Positions 1 through 6,695 of a stretch of 11,258 nt of DNA are shown one piece after another. Made by a program: the position numbers and the translations under genes. The notes below the pieces were generated by a model. It saw only the letters and a program-made list of their open reading frames with translations, did not search any database and had not been told where the DNA came from. Source of the DNA: Peptococcaceae bacterium (GTDB lineage: Bacteria; Bacillota; Peptococcia; Peptococcales; Peptococcaceae); assembly GCA_017383785.1 (NCBI GenBank), contig JAFNVD010000221.1, positions 1-11,258 on the forward strand, in the 5' to 3' direction. Position 1 is the first letter of the stretch. Each line of letters begins with the position of its first letter.

Positions 1-1215
1 AAACGCACGACCGGATAACCCCAGTTTTCCCATAATGCCATCCATTACATAGGCCACGCGTGCCATATAACCGCTATCTTCCAAGAACGCCAACGCTAAA
101 AACAAGATAAAAATGTTAGGCAGGAATGTTAAAATCGTACCTACCCCTGCTACTACACCATCTACAATCAAGGAGACTAAAATCTCGTGTACATTCAATG
201 CGAGCAGCATATTCAGGATTCCTTCCGAACACCACTCAATAGCCGGTTCTACAAATGCCCCTTTGAGCCCATCCCCAATAGTAAATGTAAGCGCAAATAC
301 CAATGCCATGATGCCCAAAAAGATTGGCAGTCCTAAAAACTGATTGGTCAGAATCGCATCTACTCTATCGGTGCGTTCTGCTTTCTGTGCTTTATTAATC
401 AGCACTTCCGCAATAATTTCTTCAATGAAATCGTATTTCTGATTGATAATGTCTTTTTCATAGCTGCGATCCATAACATCAGGCAGATGAATCGGATAAC
501 GAGCCATAATATCTGTATCCTGCTCCAGCAGTTTTAACGCATGCCAACGATAATTTTTCATATCAGGATAGTGTTTTTTCAGTTCTACAGTAATGGCATC
601 GATTTTGTCTTCAATTTCGTCATTGTATACCATAGCATATTCACTGTGATGGTCATGAACGTGGGTAGATTCTTCGGTGTCACCATGTTCATGAATCAAT
701 GCATTGGCAGGTTCATCATCATCCATATGATGAGCTACCGCATGCATCAGAATGTCTAACCCTCTTTTTTTACGGGCAGACACCGGCACTACAGGAATCC
801 CCAGCATTTCAGGCAAGCGATGCAAGTCAATTTCCATGCCCCGTTCTTCTACAATATCCATCATATTTAACGCCAATACCACCGGCTTACCCAATTCAAT
901 AAGCTGTAATGTTAGGTACAGGTTGCGTTCCAATGAGGAGGCATCGGCAATATCTACGATAACATCTACATCGTCACTCAAAATAAATTCACGGGATACT
1001 TTTTCCTCCATAGTATAGGAAGTAAGACTATAGATCCCAGGCAAGTCTACCAGCTTAAAGGTGTGCCCCTGATACTGCATAGAACCTTCTTTTTTTTCTA
1101 CGGTAACACCCGGCCAGTTGGCCACTTTTAATTTGGCACCGGTATACGCATTGAACAATGTGGTCTTCCCACAGTTTGGATTACCAATAAACCCGATATT
1201 CACTGTGTCTCTCAT
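1..1215 (-). CDS. feoB: Ferrous iron transporter FeoB, N-terminal 405 residues (partial)
   Basis: FeoB is the inner-membrane Fe2+ uptake protein with a cytosolic G-protein domain. The frame is open to the window edge, so the C-terminal half is missing. All five GTPase motifs are visible: G1 GNPNCGKTT (residues 11-19), switch-I region NWPGVTVE (33-40) with the G2 Thr38, G3 DLPG (57-60), G4 NMMD (117-120) and G5 SARK (146-149). A histidine-rich acidic loop follows (158-190, nine His). The helical spacer runs to about 280, and the membrane part begins near 290, with the conserved LEDSGYMAR segment close to the end. The sequence stops just before the expected GCNVPA gate motif. The ATG overlaps the feoA stop as ATGA, and a GGGGTGA-like ribosome site lies within the end of feoA, so translational coupling is likely. 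Identification is very secure. Confidence 0.97.
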   Translation of the reverse strand, partial: MRDTVNIGFIGNPNCGKTTLFNAYTGAKLKVANWPGVTVEKKEGSMQYQGHTFKLVDLPGIYSLTSYTMEEKVSREFILSDDVDVIVDIADASSLERNLYLTLQLIELGKPVVLALNMMDIVEERGMEIDLHRLPEMLGIPVVPVSARKKRGLDILMHAVAHHMDDDEPANALIHEHGDTEESTHVHDHHSEYAMVYNDEIEDKIDAITVELKKHYPDMKNYRWHALKLLEQDTDIMARYPIHLPDVMDRSYEKDIINQKYDFIEEIIAEVLINKAQKAERTDRVDAILTNQFLGLPIFLGIMALVFALTFTIGDGLKGAFVEPAIEWCSEGILNMLLALNVHEILVSLIVDGVVAGVGTILTFLPNIFILFLALAFLEDSGYMARVAYVMDGIMGKLGLSGRAF

Positions 1216-1442
1216 GCTGTCACCCCTTCAATCTCAATCCCTTGTGCTATATGATACCCTACTGCAAATCGTGTCCCTCTTACATTTACGATTACAGCAC
1301 CTTTTTTCTTTTTATTCAGAATTGTAATATTTGTCCCGTTGGTAAGGCCAATGGCCTCCAAACGGCGTTCTACCGGAAGCTCCAGATTTTCTATGGCAAT
1401 CACGCGATATGTTCCATTGATTTCTCCATCATTCAGTTTCAA
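1212..1442 (-). CDS. feoA: Ferrous iron transport protein FeoA (SH3-like), TTG start
   Basis: Small cytosolic SH3-like partner of FeoB, 76 residues from the chosen start, which is the usual FeoA length. Typical FeoA features are visible: a GTYRVIAIE-type first strand, the ERRLEAIGLTNGT turn, a basic KKKKGAVIVNVRGTRFAVG core and a final IEIEG strand. The frame stays open to another TTG at 1463. However, the ribosome site GGGAGGGGG (1459-1451) lies inside that extension and sits 8 nt before the TTG at 1442, so I place the start at 1442. The gene ends in a 4-bp overlap with feoB. It is first in a feoAB operon driven by the promoter at 1545-1573. FeoA is thought to bind FeoB and support iron transport; no catalytic function is known. 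Confidence 0.93.
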   Translation of the reverse strand: MKLNDGEINGTYRVIAIENLELPVERRLEAIGLTNGTNITILNKKKKGAVIVNVRGTRFAVGYHIAQGIEIEGVTA

Positions 1443-1450
1443 GGTAGTGT

Positions 1451-1459
1451 CCCCCTCCC
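1451..1459 (-). promoter_or_regulatory. Ribosome binding site deciding the feoA start
   Basis: GGGAGGGGG on the minus strand, 8 nt upstream of the TTG at 1442. It lies within the reading frame of the longer TTG (1463) candidate, which has no comparable site of its own. Confidence 0.75.
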
Positions 1460-1544
1460 GCAACTTGCTCTTATCTCTTTGTATATGTTATGCGATATCT
1501 ATATAATAATAGCTTTACCAAAACTCAGTTTGCGTCTGCTTACT

Positions 1545-1573
1545 ATTTTAATTTTACATATACAAAAAGTCAA
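1545..1573 (-). promoter_or_regulatory. Sigma-70-type promoter of feoAB
   Basis: Minus strand: -35 TTGACT (1573-1568), a 17-bp spacer and -10 TAAAAT (1550-1545). Transcription would start near 1538, giving a leader of about 95 nt before the feoA TTG. Both hexamers match the vegetative consensus at five of six positions. Confidence 0.8.
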
Positions 1574-1598
1574 TACCCCTTTCCTATAAAAGGGATTG
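1571..1598. promoter_or_regulatory. Imperfect inverted repeat at the feo -35 (operator candidate)
   Basis: The arms read CAATcCCTTT and AAAGGGgtATTG on the minus strand, with a short TATAGG centre. The repeat overlaps the first bases of the -35 of the feo promoter, a typical repressor position. An adjacent TGATAATGA (plus strand, from 1597) resembles one half of a Fur box, but no second half is visible. The binding protein is unknown; a Fur- or DtxR-type iron repressor is a guess from context. Confidence 0.35.
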
Positions 1599-1638
1599 AT
1601 AATGAAAGATATTGGTAACTTATATGCTTTTTGCACAG

Positions 1639-1690
1639 AAAAACGGCTTCTTGCATTATGCCTCATCGCATATGCAAAAAGCCGTTTTTT
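1639..1690 (-). terminator. Intrinsic terminator after the amidase gene
   Basis: A long hairpin 23 bp past the amidase stop. The outer arms AAAAACGGCTT and AAGCCGTTTTT continue inward through TTGCA/TGCAA, with one wobble, and TATGC/GCATA, with one bulged A, around a six-base loop. A run of Ts follows on the minus strand; because the arms carry A/T runs on both sides, it could also act on the opposite strand. Confidence 0.85.
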
Positions 1691-1712
1691 GATATTCGTA
1701 TTCTTTACAGTA

Positions 1713-3968
1713 TCAATATTGATTCAAATAGGTTACTACACCGATAAAAATCCCTTCCGCCAGTTTCTGACGATATTCATCGGTTGCTAGCAGCGCTTCT
1801 TCTTCTGCGTTGGTCAAATACCCGGTTTCCACCAGTACAGATGGATGGTTATTTTCTCTGAGCACTGCATAATTTGCTTTCCGCACTTCTGACGAACGAC
1901 CGGTAGTCATACCCAAACCATCGCTGATATGCTGAGCCAAAGACGCACGTACTGCACTTTGGGCATACAGCTGGGCATCGGTGTTTGGCGCATAGTAATA
2001 AGTTTCAATACCGTTTTTATCAGGACGACCATCAATGGCATTACCATGAATACTGATAAACACATCAGCCTCTACCTGATTTGACAGCGCAGGACGATCA
2101 TTCAATGCTACACGCACATCGCTTTCACGTGTCATAATGACGGTTGCACCTTGTGCTTCCAATAAATCACGCAATTTCAGCCCAACATCCAACCCTACTG
2201 CCGCATCCGTAACACCTAACACTCGCCCAATTGCACCGGGGTCTACCCCATGGCCCGGGTCAATTACAATCAGTTTGTTTTCAAGCACATTAGCGCTTGT
2301 ACTTTTCTGGCTGTATACTGTAATCACCAGTGCATTTTCATCTTCACTCAATACACAATACGCACCATTTTCCAATGTCAACGCAACCTGCACAGTTCTA
2401 TCAGAAGAAGTTTGTGCGTTGATTGCTTCTAACGGTCCGTTATTGTATGTGCCATTCACACTGCTATCCAAATACACATTGTCTAATAACAATGTCACAG
2501 CTGTATTACTGCTATTCAGCGTATTGACTGCATTGCCCATACCATGCAGCAGTCTAATAATGGTTTTATCAGTGTTTTCTTCTACACTGAGTAATTCCAA
2601 TTCGGTAAATACACCGGTACTTGCATTGTTACCTGTTACCAATGCGTTTTCATACGCAGCCACAGCCGTGGTCAACCAACTGGCAATCCATACTTTATTG
2701 CCATCCGCAGTCCGCACCTGATACCAATCGGCATCATTGACTTCGGCAATGGCTAATACCGTAAAGCGTGTGCCTTTATCTGCCATACTGTCCACTGCCC
2801 CGGTCACCGGCGCTAAACGCAGGTTGACACTATTGGCATTGACGACAATTTCAGAGCCTACTTTCACTTCTGTACTCACCGTTGTACTCTGCAAAGATGC
2901 CTTTTTGAGATCCGGGTCAGAAATCCATGCACGAGCACCAATCTTCATACGTACTTGATACCAAGTCGTCCCCTCTGCATCTTTCGCTGCTAAAATCGTA
3001 AAACTTTCACCTTTTTCCGTTTCCCCTACTACGGCTGCACTTACGGACGTATTGGCACGCAGTTTCAAACCGCTGACTGTAATCTCCACTGTTTTCCCAA
3101 TCATACTGTTCACGGTATTGGTATTGGTACTTTCAATTTGAATATTTCCGGCTGATGGGTTCACCACACTGTTGGACTGATCCGCTGCCACCACAGTAAG
3201 CCACCCGGCAATCCACATCGGGTCACCACCATTGGTGTCAACGACCTGATACCACTCCTTACCTTCTACCGTTCTGGTACCCAATACAATCAGTTCATAC
3301 CCTTTTTGTGCCATGCCAATAGCCTCACTGCCGGTACCGGCCGCTTCGCGCAAATATACGTTGCTGCCGTTGACAATTACCTTTTTGCCTACCACGTCAT
3401 GTGTTGCATTGACCGGTGGATTCGCAATTGTCGGAGTTGCTTTCGGAGTGATTACCAAGCCATTGGTGTGATCAAAAGTGTATTCCCAGCCAAACTCATC
3501 TACAGCAAACCGCCAAGTCAATGGGAAATAGGTAATATCACGATACAACAACAATGGATATTCCTCAGAACCATTATCGATACTTTTGTGATTCACGGCG
3601 ATTTTCCCTGTTGCTACCACTGCCTGATGCTTTTTGTCATTAGCTTTTGTCACTGTATATGGCTCGTACTCCCCTTGTAAAACAGCCTGTTCTTTCACAA
3701 TAGCCGCTTTATACACGTCCAGGCCATCTACCTGTGTGTAGCTGGTCTCTAAACCCAGCAAACGAGTTTCTTCCCATGTCATAGGCACATAGGTAATATC
3801 CTTATACACCAAAAGTGGATACTGAGCATATTGCTGCTCCATTACCACACCATTTAATGTTACCGGAAATGTTGGCAGTGCCGCTGATGCAGTTTGCGCC
3901 ATAGCCGGTGTAGCCGAAAGCCCTAACATCAGCAAAGCTGCACACACAGCCCCCGTAAATTTTTTCAT
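1713..3968 (-). CDS. Secreted N-acetylmuramoyl-L-alanine amidase with SH3 repeats
   Basis: Cell-wall hydrolase of the Amidase_3 family, which cuts the bond between MurNAc and L-alanine; exported. It has a signal peptide with likely cleavage after AMA (residue 24). Two copper-amine-oxidase N-like units follow, sharing a YPLLxYxDITYxPxTW motif (50-65 and 137-152). There are three bacterial SH3 domains (about 192-261, 289-357, 369-437), an AMIN-like domain (about 452-553) and the catalytic domain (565-749). Catalytic landmarks are DPGHG (His573), SIHGN (His641) and VETGYLTN (Glu714). The usual second zinc ligand, Glu in an EKDV-type motif, aligns with Asp588 (TDAAVGL). At 751 residues it is much longer than minimal amidases, because of the wall-binding modules. 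The ATG is preceded by AGAGGAAG. It has its own promoter and terminator, and lies downstream of a LytTR/ABC unit. Confidence 0.93.
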   Translation of the reverse strand: MKKFTGAVCAALLMLGLSATPAMAQTASAALPTFPVTLNGVVMEQQYAQYPLLVYKDITYVPMTWEETRLLGLETSYTQVDGLDVYKAAIVKEQAVLQGEYEPYTVTKANDKKHQAVVATGKIAVNHKSIDNGSEEYPLLLYRDITYFPLTWRFAVDEFGWEYTFDHTNGLVITPKATPTIANPPVNATHDVVGKKVIVNGSNVYLREAAGTGSEAIGMAQKGYELIVLGTRTVEGKEWYQVVDTNGGDPMWIAGWLTVVAADQSNSVVNPSAGNIQIESTNTNTVNSMIGKTVEITVSGLKLRANTSVSAAVVGETEKGESFTILAAKDAEGTTWYQVRMKIGARAWISDPDLKKASLQSTTVSTEVKVGSEIVVNANSVNLRLAPVTGAVDSMADKGTRFTVLAIAEVNDADWYQVRTADGNKVWIASWLTTAVAAYENALVTGNNASTGVFTELELLSVEENTDKTIIRLLHGMGNAVNTLNSSNTAVTLLLDNVYLDSSVNGTYNNGPLEAINAQTSSDRTVQVALTLENGAYCVLSEDENALVITVYSQKSTSANVLENKLIVIDPGHGVDPGAIGRVLGVTDAAVGLDVGLKLRDLLEAQGATVIMTRESDVRVALNDRPALSNQVEADVFISIHGNAIDGRPDKNGIETYYYAPNTDAQLYAQSAVRASLAQHISDGLGMTTGRSSEVRKANYAVLRENNHPSVLVETGYLTNAEEEALLATDEYRQKLAEGIFIGVVTYLNQY

Positions 3969-4037
3969 ACAACTTCCTCTCTTTCTATACTACAATCCCC
4001 ATTTTTCAATGAAGATTCATTCATACAACATCAATCT

Positions 4038-4100
4038 AATCATACCGTTACTTATTATACCGCATATTTGTACAATTGCAAACGGTAAATCATACCGTTA
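4038..4100. promoter_or_regulatory. Repeated TACCGTT elements bracketing the amidase promoter
   Basis: A 13-bp direct repeat, AATCATACCGTTA, occurs at 4038-4050 and again at 4088-4100, exactly 50 bp apart. The second copy is also half of an inverted repeat, AACGGTA (4081-4087) facing TACCGTT (4093-4099) across 5 bp. One copy falls on the predicted transcription start and the inverted pair lies just upstream of the -35. This arrangement suggests an operator. The core ACCGTT fits the first six positions of the published LytTR consensus, but the remaining positions do not. Confidence 0.5.
4054..4081 (-). promoter_or_regulatory. Probable promoter of the amidase gene
   Basis: Minus strand: perfect -10 TATAAT (4059-4054), a 16-bp spacer and a weak -35 TTGCAA (4081-4076). 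Predicted start near 4047, giving an approximately 80-nt leader. The weak -35 touches the inverted repeat at 4081-4099. Confidence 0.6.
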
Positions 4101-4144
4101 TATTAGACGAATGAGACTGAGAAAAAGTTGCATCTTCTTATTCA

Positions 4145-4588
4145 TTATTTATCAGATTTGTGTTGTTGTATTTGTTTCAGCATTTGATTTACATTATCCG
4201 TTTTCCTTTTGGTGACAGCATAAATCACCAGCCAAATCACCAAATAGCATAGCACAAAAATGCACGAAAAGCCTAAAAGCGGCATAATCCCACGATCGAG
4301 CCAACCATTTACGAGATAGGTAATCAAATAGGAAACATATAAGACTGCACCATGCATAAAAATCGCTGCCATCAAAGGTAACCGTTCGATTTGATAAACA
4401 ATCCCCATCCCGCCTACAATAAAGGCCAAAATCGTAAGCGAGACAATCCCAATACACACCTCATTGACCGTCAAAGTCTGTATATGGCCTTGACTTTGTA
4501 AAACAACATACATCGCTGCCAGCACCAATGGCCCAAATCCGCAAGCGATGAGGCCGCGACGAACAAATTCCAAAATATTCTGTTTCAT
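4145..4588 (-). CDS. DUF3021 family membrane protein, LytTR partner
   Basis: 147-residue integral membrane protein with four predicted transmembrane helices (about 13-32, 45-67, 71-93, 100-125). It has a charged C-terminal tail rich in Lys and Gln (127-147). Size, topology and the FVRRGLIACGFGPL start fit DUF3021, a family usually encoded right after a LytTR regulator. It overlaps the LytTR gene by 4 bp (ATGA) and has AGGAGG and GAAGGA upstream, so coupled translation is likely. By analogy with the HdrM/BrsM membrane proteins of Streptococcus mutans LytTR regulatory systems, it may hold or inhibit the regulator at the membrane; this is inference. No clear terminator follows, so some transcripts may continue into the amidase. 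Confidence 0.85.
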   Translation of the reverse strand: MKQNILEFVRRGLIACGFGPLVLAAMYVVLQSQGHIQTLTVNEVCIGIVSLTILAFIVGGMGIVYQIERLPLMAAIFMHGAVLYVSYLITYLVNGWLDRGIMPLLGFSCIFVLCYLVIWLVIYAVTKRKTDNVNQMLKQIQQHKSDK

Positions 4589-5028
4589 TTTCCTTCGTAC
4601 CTCCTTCTGATATCCGCAAAGCAGCGTCTAGACACATACTCTCGATAGCCACACTGAAAAATGGCATCTACACCACCGCTAATCGCCGTATGAAACCGTA
4701 AAATGCGGTGTTCATTAGCTAAGGCTGATTTGTTAATACGAATAAAATAAGAAGGCAGCACTGCCTCTAAATCACGAAGCCGGTCTTGTATACGATACTG
4801 AACACCCTCGGTATCAATGGCCATTACCTTTCTATCGATAATGGTAATACACTCGATTTCCCCAAATGTCAGTTTTCGCATCTCATCATCTCGATATCCC
4901 ATAATACTATCTATACCGGAATAACTGCAAACGAGATTCTCTATCTGCTCTGTCAAAGAGGAAGGGGCATGAACGATTGCAACAATTTCCTCTTCTACTG
5001 TTTTGTCGATAATCAGTTTATACTTCAT
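4585..5028 (-). CDS. LytTR DNA-binding transcriptional regulator without receiver domain
   Basis: 147-residue cytosolic regulator. The C-terminal LytTR domain (about 45-145) is shown by KLTFGEIECITIIDRKVMAI, the strand YRIQDRLRDLEAVLP, the family hallmark FIRINKSALAN (95-105) and the closing YREYVSRRCFADIRRRY. There is no response-receiver domain and no phospho-acceptor aspartate region; the first 45 residues form a short alpha/beta extension. It belongs to the stand-alone LytTR type paired with DUF3021. Its ribosome site AAGGAT overlaps the stop of the permease gene 12 bp upstream, and its own stop overlaps the DUF3021 start. Likely targets are its own operon (repeats at 6584-6615) and possibly the amidase; neither is proven. 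Confidence 0.92.
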   Translation of the reverse strand: MKYKLIIDKTVEEEIVAIVHAPSSLTEQIENLVCSYSGIDSIMGYRDDEMRKLTFGEIECITIIDRKVMAIDTEGVQYRIQDRLRDLEAVLPSYFIRINKSALANEHRILRFHTAISGGVDAIFQCGYREYVSRRCFADIRRRYEGK

Positions 5029-5040
5029 GTTCTCAAATCC

Positions 5041-5772
5041 TTATTGTTTTTTCATTTGACGCAAAAACAAAATAACAGCCACCATAGTTGTCAATACACA
5101 ATATAGGATGACCGGAATGGCATGAGACAGCACCGCATCAAAATTGCCATGAAATAAGGCCTTTTCTAACTCTACTGCATGCACAAACGGCAATGCATAG
5201 GCTATTTGTTCAAATACTCCTCCTACAAGCGTCAGGTCAAACCAAACACCGGAAAGCCATGCAGAAAGATTGGTCAACAATGCGCCGCAAATACCGCCCA
5301 CTTGCTTTACGTCAAAAATACTGCCGCACAATAACCCCAATGAGATATTGCACATCGCCATAGGAATAATTCCTACGACAGCATAAAGGATATTGACATG
5401 TACTGTCAACCCTAACGGAATGGCTGCTAAATAACAAACCGCCGTTTGAACAAGAGCCATAGGCAAAATAGGCAACAAATAACCTAAAATATAATCAATG
5501 CCTGTAAGTGGTGTCGTATATAACCGTTGCAAAAACGCACTTTCCCTGTCTTTTGCTATCAAGGTTGCAGAAAATAAAGTCATAAACGACAAACCAAATA
5601 TGGTCATGCCGGGAGTTAAGTTGTTGATTTCAAACAAACTTACCGGGATATTAGCCTGTATCGCACTCATAAGTAACAATAACACCAAGGGAAACCCTAA
5701 CCCAAAGCCAAGATTAATCGGGTCACGTAAAATTTCTTTGGCACAACGTTTGGCAAAAACAAACATTCTCAT
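5041..5772 (-). CDS. ABC-2 type transporter permease
   Basis: 243-residue membrane subunit of an ABC-2 exporter. About six hydrophobic segments are visible: near 20-38, 52-72, 92-118, 125-150, 158-178 and 215-237. A long cytosolic stretch after helix 2, AKDRESAFLQRLYTTPL (73-89), is the region that usually contacts the ATPase in this family. The start ATG overlaps the ATPase stop (ATGA), with AAAGGAGG 7 nt before it, so the two subunits are translationally coupled. The protein is shorter than many ABC-2 permeases but complete. The substrate cannot be read from the sequence; in LytTR-linked operons such exporters are often tied to peptides or drug/envelope stress, which is inference. Confidence 0.9.
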   Translation of the reverse strand: MRMFVFAKRCAKEILRDPINLGFGLGFPLVLLLLMSAIQANIPVSLFEINNLTPGMTIFGLSFMTLFSATLIAKDRESAFLQRLYTTPLTGIDYILGYLLPILPMALVQTAVCYLAAIPLGLTVHVNILYAVVGIIPMAMCNISLGLLCGSIFDVKQVGGICGALLTNLSAWLSGVWFDLTLVGGVFEQIAYALPFVHAVELEKALFHGNFDAVLSHAIPVILYCVLTTMVAVILFLRQMKKQ

Positions 5773-6497
5773 ACCATAGCCTCCTTTACAATGCGAACAA
5801 ATGCTGTTTCAAAGTCATTGGTTTCCGCTATCTGATTCAATTCTTCTACAGTACCCACTGCAAGCAGATAACCATTCTTCATAATGCCAATACGGTCAGA
5901 GAGTGCCTCAGCTTCTTCCATATAGTGCGTGGTAAGAATAATGGTCACTGCTCCTTTCAAAGAACGAATCACATCCCAAAGTTCCTGCCTTGCAATGACA
6001 TCTAAGCCCAGCGTTGGCTCATCTAAAAACAAAATTTTCGGTTCACTAATCAAGGCCATGACAATACTCACCCGTCTCTGCCATCCACCGGATAAGGTTC
6101 CTGCTTTTCTATGCAAAACATCATTTAAATGAAACTGCTCAGAAAGTTCTTGTAGTTTCGCCTTTGTTTTTTCTTTGGAAAATCCATGAATTCCACAAAT
6201 CAGTTCTAGATTTTCTTTTACAGAAAGGTTCGGAGCCACCGCTGTTTCTTGAGGCGACACCCCAATCAGTCGTTTCACTTGATCAGTTTCCTTTAAGATA
6301 CTATAGCCACCTACCATCGCATCCCCTTCTGTAGGCTGCGCCAGGCAGGTTAATAGTTTCATCACTGTCGTCTTGCCTGCACCATTTACACCTAACAGAG
6401 AAAACAGTTCCCCTGGCTTGATTTCTAAGTCAAGTTTATTAACCGCAGTAACAGTTTTGTATCGTTTGACAAGTCCTGTCGTTTTAATCGCGTACAT
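5769..6497 (-). CDS. ABC transporter ATP-binding protein
   Basis: 242-residue ATPase of the exporter (DrrA/CcmA-like class). Motifs in order: Walker A GVNGAGKTT (36-44), Q-loop SPQET (Gln83), signature LSGGWQRR (135-142), Walker B ILFLDEP (155-161), D-loop GLD (164-166) and switch His191 in TTHYMEEAE. All catalytic residues are present. The signature has Trp where Met, Gln or Glu is more common. The ATG at 6497 is preceded by GGAGGAGG. First gene of the unit ATPase, permease, LytTR, DUF3021. It hydrolyses ATP to drive the ABC-2 permease. A poor promoter with an extended -10 and upstream direct repeats suggests activator-dependent expression. Confidence 0.94.
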   Translation of the reverse strand: MYAIKTTGLVKRYKTVTAVNKLDLEIKPGELFSLLGVNGAGKTTVMKLLTCLAQPTEGDAMVGGYSILKETDQVKRLIGVSPQETAVAPNLSVKENLELICGIHGFSKEKTKAKLQELSEQFHLNDVLHRKAGTLSGGWQRRVSIVMALISEPKILFLDEPTLGLDVIARQELWDVIRSLKGAVTIILTTHYMEEAEALSDRIGIMKNGYLLAVGTVEELNQIAETNDFETAFVRIVKEAMV

Positions 6498-6543
6498 TTA
6501 CATCCTCCTCCAATAGTTCTATATGAATGAATACCCATGGCTT

Positions 6544-6552
6544 ATCATAGCA
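6544..6552 (-). promoter_or_regulatory. Extended -10 promoter candidate for the ABC/LytTR operon
   Basis: Minus strand TGC-TATGAT (6552-6544), an extended -10. No recognisable -35 lies 16-18 bp upstream, which fits a promoter needing an activator. Predicted start near 6537, 40 nt before the ATPase ATG. Confidence 0.4.
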
Positions 6553-6583
6553 AAGAACCATGAAGAAATGTGGTTTTCTGTCT

Positions 6584-6615
6584 GTTCGGTTATTTCTGAT
6601 GTCTTATCGGTTGTA
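6584..6615 (+). promoter_or_regulatory. Tandem TCGGTTnT direct repeats, candidate LytTR binding sites
   Basis: Two copies of TCGGTTnT on the plus strand (6586-6593 and 6607-6614) lie exactly 21 bp apart, about two helical turns. LytTR proteins bind 9-bp direct repeats separated by 12-13 bp, giving a 21-22-bp period, with consensus core GTT. The repeats sit just upstream of the missing -35 of the ABC/LytTR operon. The core differs from consensus at one position (G for C/A before GTT), so the match is partial. Confidence 0.45.
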
Positions 6616-6631
6616 ATTCTCTAATTTGCAT

Positions 6632-6663
6632 AAAAAAACACCGCCCCTTTTCAGAGACGGTGT
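6632..6663 (-). terminator. Intrinsic terminator after argG
   Basis: Minus strand: left arm starts ACACCG, right arm ends CGGTGT. About 11 bp pair, including G-U pairs, around a GAAAA loop, followed directly by seven Ts. It lies 33 bp past the argG stop and isolates the arginine operon from the ABC/LytTR unit. Confidence 0.9.
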
Positions 6664-6695
6664 GAAAATGCTGTCTGCAATTTTTATATCAGAAA

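Noticed and set aside
1597..1615. Full Fur box before feoA
   Set aside because: Only one half (TGATAATGA) fits; the second half does not match in either the 19-bp or 7-1-7 form.
2137..2721. Plus-strand 194-aa open frame
   Set aside because: Lies antisense inside the amidase; low-complexity Ser/Thr/Pro-rich translation and no ribosome site.
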